NCBI GenBank assembly: GCA_003242885.1
Contig: QKMZ01000001.1
Location: 372,001-436,000, forward strand
Length of the DNA: 64,000 nucleotides
Source of the DNA: Candidatus Melainabacteria bacterium
Lineage (GTDB): Bacteria; Cyanobacteriota; Vampirovibrionia; Obscuribacterales; Obscuribacteraceae
Reading direction: 5' to 3'
This document shows positions 17,543-27,327 of the stretch, in pieces. Within the stretch, counting starts at the first letter, position 1. Each line of letters begins with the position of its first letter. The notes under the pieces are model-generated. The model had not been told where the DNA came from, did no database searches, and saw only the letters and a list, made by a program, of their open reading frames with translations. The position numbers and the translations under genes are program-made.

Positions 17543-17573
17543 CGCCGTGCCACTAAATATAGTGCACACGGCG
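17543..17573 (-). terminator. terminator of the 82-residue protein gene
   Basis: On the minus strand, CGCCGTG pairs with CACGGCG and an inner CACTA/TAGTG stem closes an AATA-type loop; TTTTTT follows directly. It lies 35 nt beyond the stop codon at 17608. Confidence 0.85.
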
Positions 17574-17607
17574 ATTTGAATTCGATAAATTTTTTCTAGA
17601 AGTATTT

Positions 17608-17856
17608 CTAGTGGCTGCGCGCGTCAGCGGAAAGCGCTTCGTCATTCAGCTCGTCGAGCCACGATTGAGGTACTTCAACGGAGCCCTTGCCTTCCAAAAT
17701 CGCTGATTCTTTGAGGTCCCATAGATGGTCGAAAACACCATCTTGTGCGACTTTCTGCCCGCGACGCGAAGCGTAGAGAACATTCAATCGTTCTTTCAAT
17801 CTGTCTGTGCCAACTCTTACTAGTTGCGCAGAATTCTTATGGGAATTATTGCCCAT
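17608..17856 (-). CDS. small hydrophilic protein of unknown function
   Basis: 82 residues starting MGNNSHKNSAQLVRVGTDRL, basic at the N-terminus and acidic at the end (ELNDEALSADARSH). GAGGAAG stands about 6 nt before this ATG; the frame is open to a TTG at 17913 but with no site there. No known motif is seen. It has its own terminator, so it is probably a separate transcription unit. Confidence 0.65.
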   Translation of the reverse strand: MGNNSHKNSAQLVRVGTDRLKERLNVLYASRRGQKVAQDGVFDHLWDLKESAILEGKGSVEVPQSWLDELNDEALSADARSH

Positions 17857-18057
17857 AGCTCTCTTCCTCATATGCTCAAAAAGGTCCTGTGCATTCTTTA
17901 TTCCCGACCTCAAAAAAATTACACGCCGCCGGGAATGTCAAGGGGTGGGCTTTTTCACGATTTTATCTGCGCAGAATAATGTCTGCACAATTCAACATTC
18001 AACGCATTTACGGACTGTCCTAAGGTGTAAAGGTTCCGTTCTTTGAGGTCTTTGTGC

Positions 18058-18747
18058 ATGGGAAATTTAGCGAGCACCTTGTTCGAGAAGCCGTTGCTTC
18101 AACACGACCTCGACCACCAAAATTCAGTGACTATGAATGAACATTTGGCCGATGAGATTGCGCATCTTTGTTTTGAACCGATGTTCGCGCAAAAGCAAGA
18201 AAACACTTCTGCTAAATACCGGACTGCTCCATACAAGACCGCTCCGCCCTATCTTAAAGACAATCCGCTTTTGCCGGGCATGGACAATATCGACATTTTT
18301 GAAGCTGAGAAGACGCGCACTGCATCTATTTTTGAGTGCGCAAAGTGGACGGCTGGTGTTTACTCTTCCTACAAATGGGCGCCGCAATTCTTGCCCGAGG
18401 AAGTTCCTACGAATGCGCTTCTCAAGTTGAATAAAAAGGCTGGAGAGGAATTTATTGTTTTCGGCAGCAAGTCACGTTCGGAGATCCTCAGGGAGCTAAG
18501 ACTTAGATATATAGCCACTTGTGCCGGCAGTATGGCGGTTGGTTGGGCAGCCAGTCACGCCATAGATCGCATTATGTTCCCTCGCGACCAGTATCTTGAG
18601 GGGACTTTAGTCGGTGATGTTGCGGGGATCGGCTTGGCAATTGGTATTCCTAAGTGGCGCGTCAAAGCGATGTGTGTGGCAGGAACTCACCTGCTCGGAA
18701 AAGCGATAGATCATTGGCGACAACCTGTTTGTCCGAGCCGAAGATAA
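18058..18747 (+). CDS. protein of unknown function with C-terminal hydrophobic segments
   Basis: 229 residues from the ATG at 18058, which follows GAGG at 9-nt spacing. The first half is hydrophilic with no signal peptide. Two hydrophobic helices rich in small residues appear near the end (YIATCAGSMAVGWAASHAI and LVGDVAGIGLAIGIP), compatible with membrane insertion or a hairpin. No family is recognised. It is convergent with rpsU, with a terminator in between. Confidence 0.65.
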   Translation: MGNLASTLFEKPLLQHDLDHQNSVTMNEHLADEIAHLCFEPMFAQKQENTSAKYRTAPYKTAPPYLKDNPLLPGMDNIDIFEAEKTRTASIFECAKWTAGVYSSYKWAPQFLPEEVPTNALLKLNKKAGEEFIVFGSKSRSEILRELRLRYIATCAGSMAVGWAASHAIDRIMFPRDQYLEGTLVGDVAGIGLAIGIPKWRVKAMCVAGTHLLGKAIDHWRQPVCPSRR

Positions 18748-18791
18748 TTCTCCGGGAGTGTCCGCTGGAAATTAAAGTCTTAAAGAAAAAC

Positions 18792-18821
18792 GAACAGACC
18801 CGCTTTTCGCAAAGTCTGTTC
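18792..18821 (-). terminator. terminator of rpsU
   Basis: On the minus strand GAACAGAC pairs with GTCTGTTC around a 14-nt loop, followed by GTTTTTCTTT. It lies 56 nt after the rpsU stop. Confidence 0.75.
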
Positions 18822-18877
18822 ATAATTCGTTCGTCAAACCGCCAAACGGGCGATTTGGTCGTCAAGTGTTCGCTGTT

Positions 18878-19051
18878 TTATGAGCGGCGCTTGCGTGCGG
18901 CTTCGGCTTTGCGCTTTCTCTTTACGCTCGGTTTTTCGTAGCGTTCGCGGCGCTTGATTTCAGATAGAATGCCTGCTTTCTGAATTTTCTTCTTGAAGCG
19001 TTTAAGCGCCTGTTCGATGCTTTCGCCTTCTGCAACTCTGACCTCGGACAA
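18878..19051 (-). CDS. rpsU: 30S ribosomal protein S21
   Basis: 57 residues, the normal length for S21. The conserved core is present: [20 protein letters not shown], then [20 protein letters not shown], and a basic tail ([13 protein letters not shown]). S21 joins the 30S subunit late and helps the anti-Shine-Dalgarno region of 16S rRNA. The start is a TTG at 19051, the only possible start before an in-frame stop at 19067-19069; it is preceded by AAGGAGGGG. It is transcribed alone, with a terminator downstream. Confidence 0.95.
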   Translation of the reverse strand: MSEVRVAEGESIEQALKRFKKKIQKAGILSEIKRRERYEKPSVKRKRKAEAARKRRS

Positions 19052-19172
19052 GGGATATCCCCTCCTTCATAAAACGATTTTGGACAACAAAAATTTTGCA
19101 GTTGGGGGATCTTATCACTAAGAGGCTGATCCAACCAAGGTCGATCTTATAGGGAATCGTTATACTTCGGAT

Positions 19173-21260
19173 TTATCCGTGGTGTTCTGCGGCGTGCGCT
19201 GTAGTTGCTTGAGAGATAAGCTCTTGCGACAGTTGAGGCGGTACTTGAGCCAGGTGGGAGAACTTCCACGTGTAATAACCCAGCCCCTGCGTCAAAGTGC
19301 GCAGCTCAATGATGTAGTCCCATAGCTCGCCGCGCGGAATGTTCGCAGTCACTTCATCCCAACCCTGACGCTCAGGATTGGGTCCATAGCCGAGAATCTG
19401 ACCGCGCAAACCGGTCACTTGGGAAAGCACGCCCGACGTGTATTGGCTCGGGATGTGGATCTTCACTTCTGCAATCGGCTCGAGGATAAAAGGATGAGCT
19501 TTGGCTAGACCGTCGCGCATCGCCAAAATGCCCGCCATGCGGAAGGACATTTCATCCGAGTCGACATCGTGGAAGGAGCCATCGAATAGGTTGACTGAAA
19601 CATCGACCAACGGGAAGTTGGCTAATGTGCCGCGCGCAAGTGCTTCTTGAACGCCTTTTTCGCATCCCGGCACATATTGCCTGGGGACAGAACCCCCAAC
19701 AATTGATTCGGAAAATTTATTGCCGGCACCTCTTTCAAGAGGCTCAATGCGCAGATACACCTCACCGAATTGTCCGCGACCACCGGTTTGTTTTTTGTGG
19801 CGGCCGTGCCCTTCAACTTTCGCTTGTATCGACTCTTTGTAAGAGATTTTAGGTTTGTGAGTATCTAGCTCGATGTGATATTTGCGCTCCAGCCTTTGCC
19901 TGGAAAGGGTCAGGTGCACTTCGCCTTGCCCGTACAGGCAGTATTCATGCGTGTCCGGATCGCGGTCTACTTTGAGAATCGGGTCTTCTTCGGTCAGCTT
20001 TCCGAGCAACGTGGAAAGCTTCGCTTCATCGTTGCGGTTCTTAGGTGCAATCGCAAGCGAGTAAAGCGGGGGCGCTTCAGGAGGTGAAGGCATCTGAGTT
20101 GTTTCCTTCTCAGTGACAAGAGTGTCGCCTGTGCGCGGTGTTTCTAATCTCGCTAGAGCGACGATTGAGCCTGGTCCTGCCGTTGGCATTGTTTCTTGCT
20201 TCTTGCCTTGCAGCCAGTACAAGCCGCCGACGCGTTCTTTGGGATGGTTTTTATTGATGTCGACTAACTGTGAATCGCCGGTAATTGTGCCGGAGAAAAC
20301 GCGAGTTAGTGAGAGTTTTCCGGATTGCGGGTGAATGTATGTGCGAATCACTTGCGCAATGACTGGACCATCTTCTTTGACGTTGATGACTTTTCCGTCT
20401 TTGTCCTTGTACTCACGCTCGGCTGGCGATGGGCAGAGAGAAATGATGGCGTCGAGCAAGGAGAAAACTCCTGCATCCGTATGTGCAGAGCCGACCAGAA
20501 TTGGCACAAAGGTGCCGGCTTTTACACCGGCTTTGAGATCTTTTTCCAGCATATCGAGGGGCGGCTCGTTGCCTTCCAGCACCATCTCCAATAGCGTGTC
20601 ATCAGTGTCTGCAAGTGATTCAATGAGTTTTTCTCTTGCTGCTTCCAGTTCGTCTTTCAAGTCTGCGGGCACATCAGTGTGTTCTGGTTTGCCTTGAGCA
20701 CCGTATTTGAACGCTTCTTTCTTGAGCACGTCCACATAGCCGGTCAATGAACCAGTGATGATGGGATACTGCAGTGGTGCAAGCGGACGCGGCGTTTTGG
20801 TGCCAGGCATGTTTTTCAATAAAGACAAAGTATCTGCAAAGTTGAGATCCGGCTTGTCTAGCTTGTTTATGAAGACCAAGCGAGCAACGCCAATTTCTTC
20901 TGAAAACCGCAGCAAACTGTCCATTTGAATGAGGCGACCCGGATCCGGCTCGACTACAAAAACAGCGATATCGCAGCCCATCATCGCTATTTTCGCTTCT
21001 TCTTGAAAGTCGATAAATCCGGGGCAGTCGAGGATATTGAACAGGGTGTCCTGGTACGTCGTGCGGGCCATCGAAACCTGGGTGGAAATTTGTCGGCTAA
21101 TCGATTCCGGCTCATAGTCCGTGGTCATCGTGCCTTCGTTTATCTTTCCGCGCCTGGAGATCGCGCCGGTGAGGTGGAGAATGGCTTCCGTAAGACTAGT
21201 CTTGCCGCTGCGGTTCAGTCCAACCACGGCGACATTGCGTATTTTGGAGACACTTGTCAC
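19173..21260 (-). CDS. elongation factor G-like GTPase (EF-G2 type)
   Basis: About 695 residues with the EF-G domain order. The P-loop is GLNRSGKT (14-21) and G4 is NKLD (132-135). G3 reads DCPGFIDF (78-85), so the catalytic His of DTPGHVDF is replaced by Phe82, and the usual RGIT switch reads RQIS. Later domains include GEVHLTLSRQRLERKY and GGRGQFGEVYLRIEP. These changes fit the EF-G-like paralogue group rather than the housekeeping FusA, which is not in this window; the role is unknown. The start is the GTG at 21260, with AAGGAG 7 nt upstream; a TTG at 21281 is open but lies before that site. Confidence 0.85.
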   Translation of the reverse strand: MTSVSKIRNVAVVGLNRSGKTSLTEAILHLTGAISRRGKINEGTMTTDYEPESISRQISTQVSMARTTYQDTLFNILDCPGFIDFQEEAKIAMMGCDIAVFVVEPDPGRLIQMDSLLRFSEEIGVARLVFINKLDKPDLNFADTLSLLKNMPGTKTPRPLAPLQYPIITGSLTGYVDVLKKEAFKYGAQGKPEHTDVPADLKDELEAAREKLIESLADTDDTLLEMVLEGNEPPLDMLEKDLKAGVKAGTFVPILVGSAHTDAGVFSLLDAIISLCPSPAEREYKDKDGKVINVKEDGPVIAQVIRTYIHPQSGKLSLTRVFSGTITGDSQLVDINKNHPKERVGGLYWLQGKKQETMPTAGPGSIVALARLETPRTGDTLVTEKETTQMPSPPEAPPLYSLAIAPKNRNDEAKLSTLLGKLTEEDPILKVDRDPDTHEYCLYGQGEVHLTLSRQRLERKYHIELDTHKPKISYKESIQAKVEGHGRHKKQTGGRGQFGEVYLRIEPLERGAGNKFSESIVGGSVPRQYVPGCEKGVQEALARGTLANFPLVDVSVNLFDGSFHDVDSDEMSFRMAGILAMRDGLAKAHPFILEPIAEVKIHIPSQYTSGVLSQVTGLRGQILGYGPNPERQGWDEVTANIPRGELWDYIIELRTLTQGLGYYTWKFSHLAQVPPQLSQELISQATTAHAAEHHG

Positions 21261-21608
21261 TGCTCTTCTCCTTGTTGGCAAGAGTGCTTGACTATATATA
21301 TGGTTCCTTGGTTAAAGACTAACGATAAGGCCCAACTTTCTTCAAGGGTTAAGGGACGAATTAATCTGCTGTCGTCCGGAAAGCCTTTTGATGTGCGGAT
21401 TTGGCGCGGTTTGAGTCTGCAAAACGCGGTTTGGCGGGGCTTCTCATTTGACTGCCCAACTAATGTCACAAACCGCTGTTAATCTGTGAGCACAAAAGCG
21501 AAATTCACCGCTTTTCTCTTCCCCTCCATCTCCTTCCCCCGCAAGCGAATGCCATAAACGCCATACGGCGAGCGCAGGTGCATCGCGTTTTTTCAAAGGA
21601 TTCTAACC
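21261..21608. other. gene-free divergent interval
   Basis: 348 bp between two divergent genes. It contains a 7-bp hairpin (AAAAGCG / CGCTTTT, 21494-21515, 8-nt loop). No coding frame is supported. Confidence 0.5.
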
Positions 21609-22052
21609 ATGCCTGAAATGAATGTTTGGCAAAAACTCGACAAAGCAGAACAGTCACTCAAGACCGGCGACTACGGCGGTTTGAAAGAAGCGGCAGTCAT
21701 CTCCGGCGAAGGGCAACACACATTCATGGCTACTCTTGCGGACCGCATGAAAGGCTCGCAATCGAGTCTGCCGGATCTTCAGATCATTGATCTCGACAAA
21801 GATGGCAGCCCCGAAAAAATCTCTGCAAAAGGTCTAACTATCCAGAAAGACGGTCAAAAGCTCTCTGTGGAAACTACATCAGTGACCGCTCGCATCGGCG
21901 AGAAACTGAGCAATGGTTGGCAGTCTTTGAAAAATTCAGTCAGCGAAACAGTTGATTCGACCAAAGTTGGAGATGCCCTCAAGCGCGCCAACACCAATGA
22001 CAGCGAATTGAACCGTCGCTGGGAACGCCAAATGAAACAAGCCGGCATGTAG
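21609..22052 (+). CDS. protein of unknown function
   Basis: 147 residues, hydrophilic, no signal peptide. It contains IIDLDKDGSPEKIS, which resembles a single EF-hand-like calcium loop (DLDKDGSPEKI), then a helical region (GEKLSNGWQSLKNSVSETVD). An AAAGGA element precedes the ATG. An inverted repeat (GCCGGCA / TGCCGGC, 22041-22064) overlaps the stop codon and could be a weak terminator. It is convergent with the following gene. Confidence 0.65.
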   Translation: MPEMNVWQKLDKAEQSLKTGDYGGLKEAAVISGEGQHTFMATLADRMKGSQSSLPDLQIIDLDKDGSPEKISAKGLTIQKDGQKLSVETTSVTARIGEKLSNGWQSLKNSVSETVDSTKVGDALKRANTNDSELNRRWERQMKQAGM

Positions 22053-22098
22053 AACAATGCCGGCCGTCTCTTAATCTTGTTGTAGATTGATTTATTGT

Positions 22099-22605
22099 CT
22101 ATCGCATCGTGTCGGCGTAAGAACCGCTTGATTGCGAGTAAGGAGTCAGGTCGTCCGTTGCTTTTAGTCCGAGTGTATTGCCGAAGAACAGCTTGGCGAG
22201 CTTTTTGCTGTTGGATACGATCGCCGGAAACTGAACGTTGTAATTCCTCTTGGTGAAGACAATGAGCGGGGTCTTGTCCGGCAGGAAATAGGTGAACCCG
22301 GCGTTTACAGTCTTCGTGCCAGGTAGATTCGCAAGATCTGCTCCGCAGGACAAGGCAATGACAGCTGAGGCAAAGAAAATCGGACCAAAGAGGGCGTGCA
22401 CCCACATCGCTTCCTTGACTTTGACAAGCGAATTTTCCTTGGGTGGAAAAACACAAATCCAGGGCGAGATCAGGGTGAATGGCAAAAAGCCTTGCCAGTA
22501 CCACATTTTCCCCTTGATGAATGCCATGTAGCCCTTATGGATGTAAACGCACCCCATAATCATCAGGAGGATGCCGATGAGCATGTTTATTTGATCTTGA
22601 CTCAT
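22099..22605 (-). CDS. integral membrane protein of unknown function
   Basis: 168 residues with three likely transmembrane helices (about 8-28, 37-55 and 68-88) followed by a soluble C-terminal part of about 80 residues (PGTKTVNAGFTYFLPDKTPL). The binding site is weak (GGGGC upstream). No family is recognised. Confidence 0.65.
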   Translation of the reverse strand: MSQDQINMLIGILLMIMGCVYIHKGYMAFIKGKMWYWQGFLPFTLISPWICVFPPKENSLVKVKEAMWVHALFGPIFFASAVIALSCGADLANLPGTKTVNAGFTYFLPDKTPLIVFTKRNYNVQFPAIVSNSKKLAKLFFGNTLGLKATDDLTPYSQSSGSYADTMR

Positions 22606-22867
22606 TTAATAAGCCCCGTACCGGACTGGTAAGCCTTTGCCTGCAATTTGCCAGCATCTCTAGTTTACTACGTCTTAGATGCCATTACGGCAGGCGTATC
22701 AAAGGGGCTAAAACCTGAATTAGACGGAATTACCGGTCGTGCTGGAGCCTGGCGAAACCGACCGAACCGAGCGCTTCTCTTAAGCGGCTGTTACAGCGCA
22801 GCGTCCCGCCGGTAGCAGCTTTCAGCGCTTCGGATACAATAGCCTTCCCATATCGGAGACTTTTGAG

Positions 22868-24694
22868 ATGCCATCCAGATTAAAGCGCAATCAGTCGTGC
22901 GGGCAATTAGGCATAGGCGACGTCGATCGCGAAGTTACTGTGGCTGGCTGGGTGCATGTTCGGCGTGACCTTGGCGGGCTTATCTTTATTGAGCTGCGTG
23001 ACCAGACCGGACGCGTTCAATTAGCCGCCGACCCCAATCGCAATAAAGAAGTGCACGCTGAGCTGAGCACGCTCAAAAACGAGTTTGTCTTGATAGCCAA
23101 GGGCAAAGTAACGGCGCGTCCTGCCGGCAGTGAAAATCGTGAAACGCCCACAGGGCTTGTGGAAATCTATCCGGATGCTGTTGAGATTTTGAACACGGCC
23201 AAGCCTTTGCCGTTTCAGCTTGATCAAGGCGATGCTGTAAACGAAGAACTGCGCCTGAAATACAGATTTCTCGATCTTCGACGTCCGGAGATGAACAACA
23301 ATCTCAGGTTGAGACACCGCGTCACACAGGCTATTCGCCGTGCTCTCGATAGCACCGGTTTCATTGAAGTGGAAACACCGATTCTTACGAAAGCGACTCC
23401 AGAAGGGGCAAGAGACTTTCTTGTGCCGAGCCGGTTGAATCCAGGCAATTTCTATGCACTGCCTCAATCTCCGCAGCTTTTCAAGCAAACCCTGATGATT
23501 AGTGGCATTGATCGCTATTATCAGGTCGCTCGCTGCTTCAGAGATGAAGACTTGAGAGCTGACAGGCAGCCTGAATTCACGCAAATAGATATCGAGCTTT
23601 CCTTTACCGATGAAGAGGAAGTGCAGGAAGTTACTGAAAAGCTGCTAACAGCAGGCTTCGCAGAAGCTGGCATTGAGTTGAAACCACCGTTCAAACGCTT
23701 GCCTTACAAGGAAGCCATGGAAAGATACGGCAACGATAAGCCTGATCTGCGCTTCGAGATGGAAATCAAAGACATGACTGAAGTTGCCAAATCCTGCAGC
23801 TTCAAAGTCTTCAGAGAGAATGCCGACCAAGGCGGCGTACTGAAAGGCCTTTGCTTGAAGGGCGGAGCAGAGAAAGATCCGGTATCAAGAAAAACGCTTG
23901 ATCTTTGGACTGAGGCAGCAAAGAAAGATGGTGCAAAAGGTCTTGCCTGGGTCATCTTTGGGAAGGACGGCACACGTTCGTCAGGCATCGACAAACATCT
24001 GTCTCCGGAAGAAATGGACAAGCTGAAGTCTCTTTCCGGCTCAGAAACAGGCGATGTGCTTTTGCTAGTTTCAGACAAGTTTGCTGTTGCAGTAAATGTT
24101 CTAGGTCGCTTGCGTTTGAGAATAGCCGAGGAGCGTGGATTGATAGACGAGAGTCGTCACGAACTTCTCTGGGTTGTGGACTTCCCATTGTTTGAATACG
24201 ACGAGAAAGAAGGTCGCATGATGGCTGTCCATCACCCTTTCACTTCCCCGAATCTCGATGATGCGCAATATCTAGAATCCGATCCAGGAAGAATTCGCGC
24301 ACGCGCTTACGACATCGTTTATAACGGTGTTGAAATCGGCGGCGGCTCCATTCGTATTCACGATCAAGAACTGCAAAGTCGCGCCTTCCAAGCCATTGGA
24401 ATTGATCGTGAGCAAGCTCGAGACAAGTTCGGTTTCTTGCTTGATGCTCTTGAATCAGGCGCTCCGCCGCATGGCGGGCTGGCTTTGGGCCTTGACCGTA
24501 TCATCATGCTTTTGGCTGGATGCAAATCGATTCGTGACGTAATCGCTTTTCCCAAGACGCAATCCGGCGGTTGCTTGATGACGCAGGCACCATCGGCGGC
24601 ATCAGATGAACAGTTGAAGGAAATTCACATCACCACCAATCCTCCTCAAAAAGAACCAGCCAAAGAGAGCCAGGTCGCCTCGGCTGTTCAATAG
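22868..24694 (+). CDS. aspS: aspartate--tRNA ligase
   Basis: Charges tRNA-Asp. 608 residues, the bacterial-type length that includes the GAD insertion. The N-terminal OB-fold anticodon-binding domain ([20 protein letters not shown]) is followed by the class II catalytic core: motif 2 [20 protein letters not shown] and motif 3 GLALGLDRI. The C-terminus carries about 30 extra polar residues. GGAG lies before the ATG, and a TACAAT -10-like element stands about 30 nt upstream. Whether it is discriminating or also charges tRNA-Asn cannot be settled from motifs alone. Confidence 0.97.
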   Translation: MPSRLKRNQSCGQLGIGDVDREVTVAGWVHVRRDLGGLIFIELRDQTGRVQLAADPNRNKEVHAELSTLKNEFVLIAKGKVTARPAGSENRETPTGLVEIYPDAVEILNTAKPLPFQLDQGDAVNEELRLKYRFLDLRRPEMNNNLRLRHRVTQAIRRALDSTGFIEVETPILTKATPEGARDFLVPSRLNPGNFYALPQSPQLFKQTLMISGIDRYYQVARCFRDEDLRADRQPEFTQIDIELSFTDEEEVQEVTEKLLTAGFAEAGIELKPPFKRLPYKEAMERYGNDKPDLRFEMEIKDMTEVAKSCSFKVFRENADQGGVLKGLCLKGGAEKDPVSRKTLDLWTEAAKKDGAKGLAWVIFGKDGTRSSGIDKHLSPEEMDKLKSLSGSETGDVLLLVSDKFAVAVNVLGRLRLRIAEERGLIDESRHELLWVVDFPLFEYDEKEGRMMAVHHPFTSPNLDDAQYLESDPGRIRARAYDIVYNGVEIGGGSIRIHDQELQSRAFQAIGIDREQARDKFGFLLDALESGAPPHGGLALGLDRIIMLLAGCKSIRDVIAFPKTQSGGCLMTQAPSAASDEQLKEIHITTNPPQKEPAKESQVASAVQ

Positions 24695-24825
24695 GAGAGC
24701 CAAGGGTAAACCCTGGGGTGGCGCCTGGCGAGCCATGCTAGAATGCGATTGAGTCCCAGCAGTGGTGGGTCTGGTCGATTTTGGAATACGTTGTTTATCT
24801 GTCCTGAATACGTTTGAATACGGAC

Positions 24826-25647
24826 ATGATCGCGAGAGCTGAGAGCAAAACAACTCAGAAAAGCAAATCATTGCCGTTGGTAAGAACGGCCGTCTTCCTG
24901 TCGGCAATATTAGCGATTCAGCTTTGTGTCTCGTCGTGTGGTGTGAAGCTGAAGACATCGACTGAATATCTGGTGTCGGGCAATGAGTATTTCAAAATCG
25001 GTGATTATCGTCATGCCGAGCTGGAATACAGAGAAGCTTTGAAGCAAGATCCGAAGAGTGCCACAGCGAAAAACAATCTGGGCGTGATTTTGAATGAGCT
25101 TGGTAGGTACGATGAAGCCATAGCTATCTTGCAAGAAGCAGTAAACGCAGACCCGAAGAATTGCATTGCACGCTATGTGCTAGCCATGGCACTTACGCAC
25201 AAGGGCGATTTCGATGGAGCGATGGAGCAGGCTCGACAAGCCACTGAGCTAGATCCCAAAGAGCCCCAAGCGTATAAAGCTTTGGGCGATGCCGCTGTTG
25301 GCAAAGGCGATGTGAAGACTGCTGTTGAAGCTTATCGATCCGCAACGATTGTTGATCCTACTAACGATGCCACTCATCATCGTCTTGCCGAAGCGCTTGG
25401 ACAAGCTGATGATGTTGAGGGGCAGATTTTGGAAGAGAATAAATCGCTAGAATTGAATCCTGGCAATCAAGATGCGCGTATTGGTCTTGCGCTGGCATCT
25501 AAAAAGAAAGGCGACACTAGCGAGGCTGTTGTCCACTTGAAAAAGGTTTTGAGCGAAGACCCTGACAACGAGACTGCCAAGAAATACTTGAAAGAGCTCG
25601 ATCCAACCGCTGTTCCGGCACCACCTTCGGCCAGTTATTCGAGATAG
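24826..25647 (+). CDS. TPR-repeat lipoprotein
   Basis: About 273 residues. The N-terminus ends in a lipobox (CVSSC), predicting lipid anchoring after cleavage by the LspA encoded elsewhere in this window. The rest consists of about six TPRs (EYFKIGDYRHAELEYREAL, AKNNLGVILNELGRYDEAIA, AYKALGDAAVGKGDVKTAVE and others) with a Pro/Ala-rich end. Such proteins are assembly scaffolds; no partner is indicated. The ATG at 24826 is chosen, though a TTG at 24814 is also open and neither has a strong binding site. Confidence 0.85.
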   Translation: MIARAESKTTQKSKSLPLVRTAVFLSAILAIQLCVSSCGVKLKTSTEYLVSGNEYFKIGDYRHAELEYREALKQDPKSATAKNNLGVILNELGRYDEAIAILQEAVNADPKNCIARYVLAMALTHKGDFDGAMEQARQATELDPKEPQAYKALGDAAVGKGDVKTAVEAYRSATIVDPTNDATHHRLAEALGQADDVEGQILEENKSLELNPGNQDARIGLALASKKKGDTSEAVVHLKKVLSEDPDNETAKKYLKELDPTAVPAPPSASYSR

Positions 25648-25753
25648 AAGAATAACCGGGGAAAAAATCTTTGCCGGGATTGAACTTTTTTTCTGCGGCG
25701 AACGTATTACTAAATAACCAGCCAAGAATGATTTCCAAGATAAGGAGGTCTGT

Positions 25754-27292
25754 ATGTTCGCGCGTATTTTTTCGGGCGGCCTGATAGGAGTTGATGCCTA
25801 CCGCATTGAGGTCGAAGTCGACTGCAGTGGAGGTATCGGTCAGATACAAGTTGTCGGGCTGCCTGATGCGTCAGTGAAGGAATCACAAGAGAGAGTTAGA
25901 GCTGCAATCAAGTCATGTTCTTTCCTTATGCCACCCGGCAAAAAATGGGTAGTGAATATGGCGCCGGCTGATACGAGAAAAGAAGGACCTTTATATGATT
26001 TGCCGATTGCGATTGGAATACTGGCCTCAACAGGAATGATCAACAAGCATCACATATCTCGCTTTTGGCTTGTTGGAGAGCTTGGATTGGACGGTTCGGT
26101 AAGACCGGTCACTGGCATCCTTCCCATTGCAATTGCGGCAAAACAACAAGGTGCCGAAGCGATTATCGTTCCGGAAGCAAATGCGGAAGAAGCTTCTTTG
26201 GTAGAAGGACTTGCAGTGTTTGCTGTAAGCCACTTGCTCCAAGCTTGTCACTTGCTTAATGACCCCGAGAGCCTGACTCCATATCAATTGAATGCGAGAG
26301 CGAAATTTGATACTCACAGCAGGCGTCGAAAACAGTTTGGTGATTTGCGCGAGGTGAAAGGACAACTGCACGCGAAGCGCGCTTTGGAAATTGCCGCCGC
26401 CGGTCGTCACAACATCCTCATGATTGGACCGCCCGGATCTGGAAAATCGATGCTTGCTCAACGTTTGCCGGGCATAATGCCACCGCTTTCATTTGAAGAA
26501 GCGCTCGAGTTGACGAAGCTTTATAGTGTTGCAGGTTTAGTGACAGATCGCGCATCGTTAGTCCACGATCGCCCATTTAGATCTCCTCACCACACGGCAT
26601 CAGCTGTCGGTCTGACAGGTGGTGGTGCAAATCCAAAGCCTGGTGAAATATCACTTTCGCATAAGGGTGTTTTGTTTTTAGATGAATTGACTGAGTTTCC
26701 GCGTCATCATTTAGAAACGCTTCGCCAACCATTGGAAACGGCCAATATTGTAATCAGCCGAGCGCAGCAGACAATTACCTATCCGGCATCATTCTTGCTT
26801 GTCGCTGCGTGCAATCCCTGTCCCTGTGGCTATCGCGGTGACAATGTCAAATTCTGTGTTTGTACGCCATCTCAAGCAGACAGATATTGGAATCGTATTT
26901 CCGGACCGCTTTTAGATCGAATTGACTTGCATGTGGAAGTTGGGCGATTGAAAGAAGGAGAATTGGCAGGGGAGCCGGATGGAACATCATCAGAGGATGT
27001 TCGAGCGCGCGTCTTGCGTGCCGTGGGCCGGCAGAGAGAACGTCAAGCGGGAGAGCCATTCAATTTCAATGGGCAGATGACGCAAAAGCAATTAACTCGC
27101 CACTGCAAAATTGACGAAGAATGTCGATTTCTCCTTGCACGTGCGGTTACACAAATGGGTTTGTCTGCACGTGCACACGATCGTATTCTTCGTATATCGA
27201 GAACTATTGCTGACCTGGCTCAAGAAGAACAAATTACCTCAGTTCACATTGCCGAAGCAATTCGCTTCCGCAACACAACCCGTATCGGATAA
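25754..27292 (+). CDS. comM: YifB/ComM family Mg-chelatase-like AAA ATPase
   Basis: 512 residues. The N-terminal Lon-like domain (GVDAYRIEVEVDCSGGIGQI) is followed by the AAA+ module: Walker A GPPGSGKS, Walker B GVLFLDELTEF, a Cys-rich insertion (CNPCPCGY...CVC) and the sensor region DRIDLHVEV. The C-terminal helical domain is complete. ComM is a helicase that helps branch migration of incoming DNA during natural transformation in some Gammaproteobacteria; the function in other phyla is assumed. AAGGAGG stands 6 nt before the ATG. Confidence 0.93.
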   Translation: MFARIFSGGLIGVDAYRIEVEVDCSGGIGQIQVVGLPDASVKESQERVRAAIKSCSFLMPPGKKWVVNMAPADTRKEGPLYDLPIAIGILASTGMINKHHISRFWLVGELGLDGSVRPVTGILPIAIAAKQQGAEAIIVPEANAEEASLVEGLAVFAVSHLLQACHLLNDPESLTPYQLNARAKFDTHSRRRKQFGDLREVKGQLHAKRALEIAAAGRHNILMIGPPGSGKSMLAQRLPGIMPPLSFEEALELTKLYSVAGLVTDRASLVHDRPFRSPHHTASAVGLTGGGANPKPGEISLSHKGVLFLDELTEFPRHHLETLRQPLETANIVISRAQQTITYPASFLLVAACNPCPCGYRGDNVKFCVCTPSQADRYWNRISGPLLDRIDLHVEVGRLKEGELAGEPDGTSSEDVRARVLRAVGRQRERQAGEPFNFNGQMTQKQLTRHCKIDEECRFLLARAVTQMGLSARAHDRILRISRTIADLAQEEQITSVHIAEAIRFRNTTRIG

Positions 27293-27327
27293 AGAGATGA
27301 TGAAGCGTGGAATTAGGACGATGCTGC

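Noticed and set aside
21494..21515. AAAAGCG/CGCTTTT hairpin as a terminator
   Set aside because: No gene ends nearby on either strand, so termination has no object; it is mentioned only as a structure in the interval.
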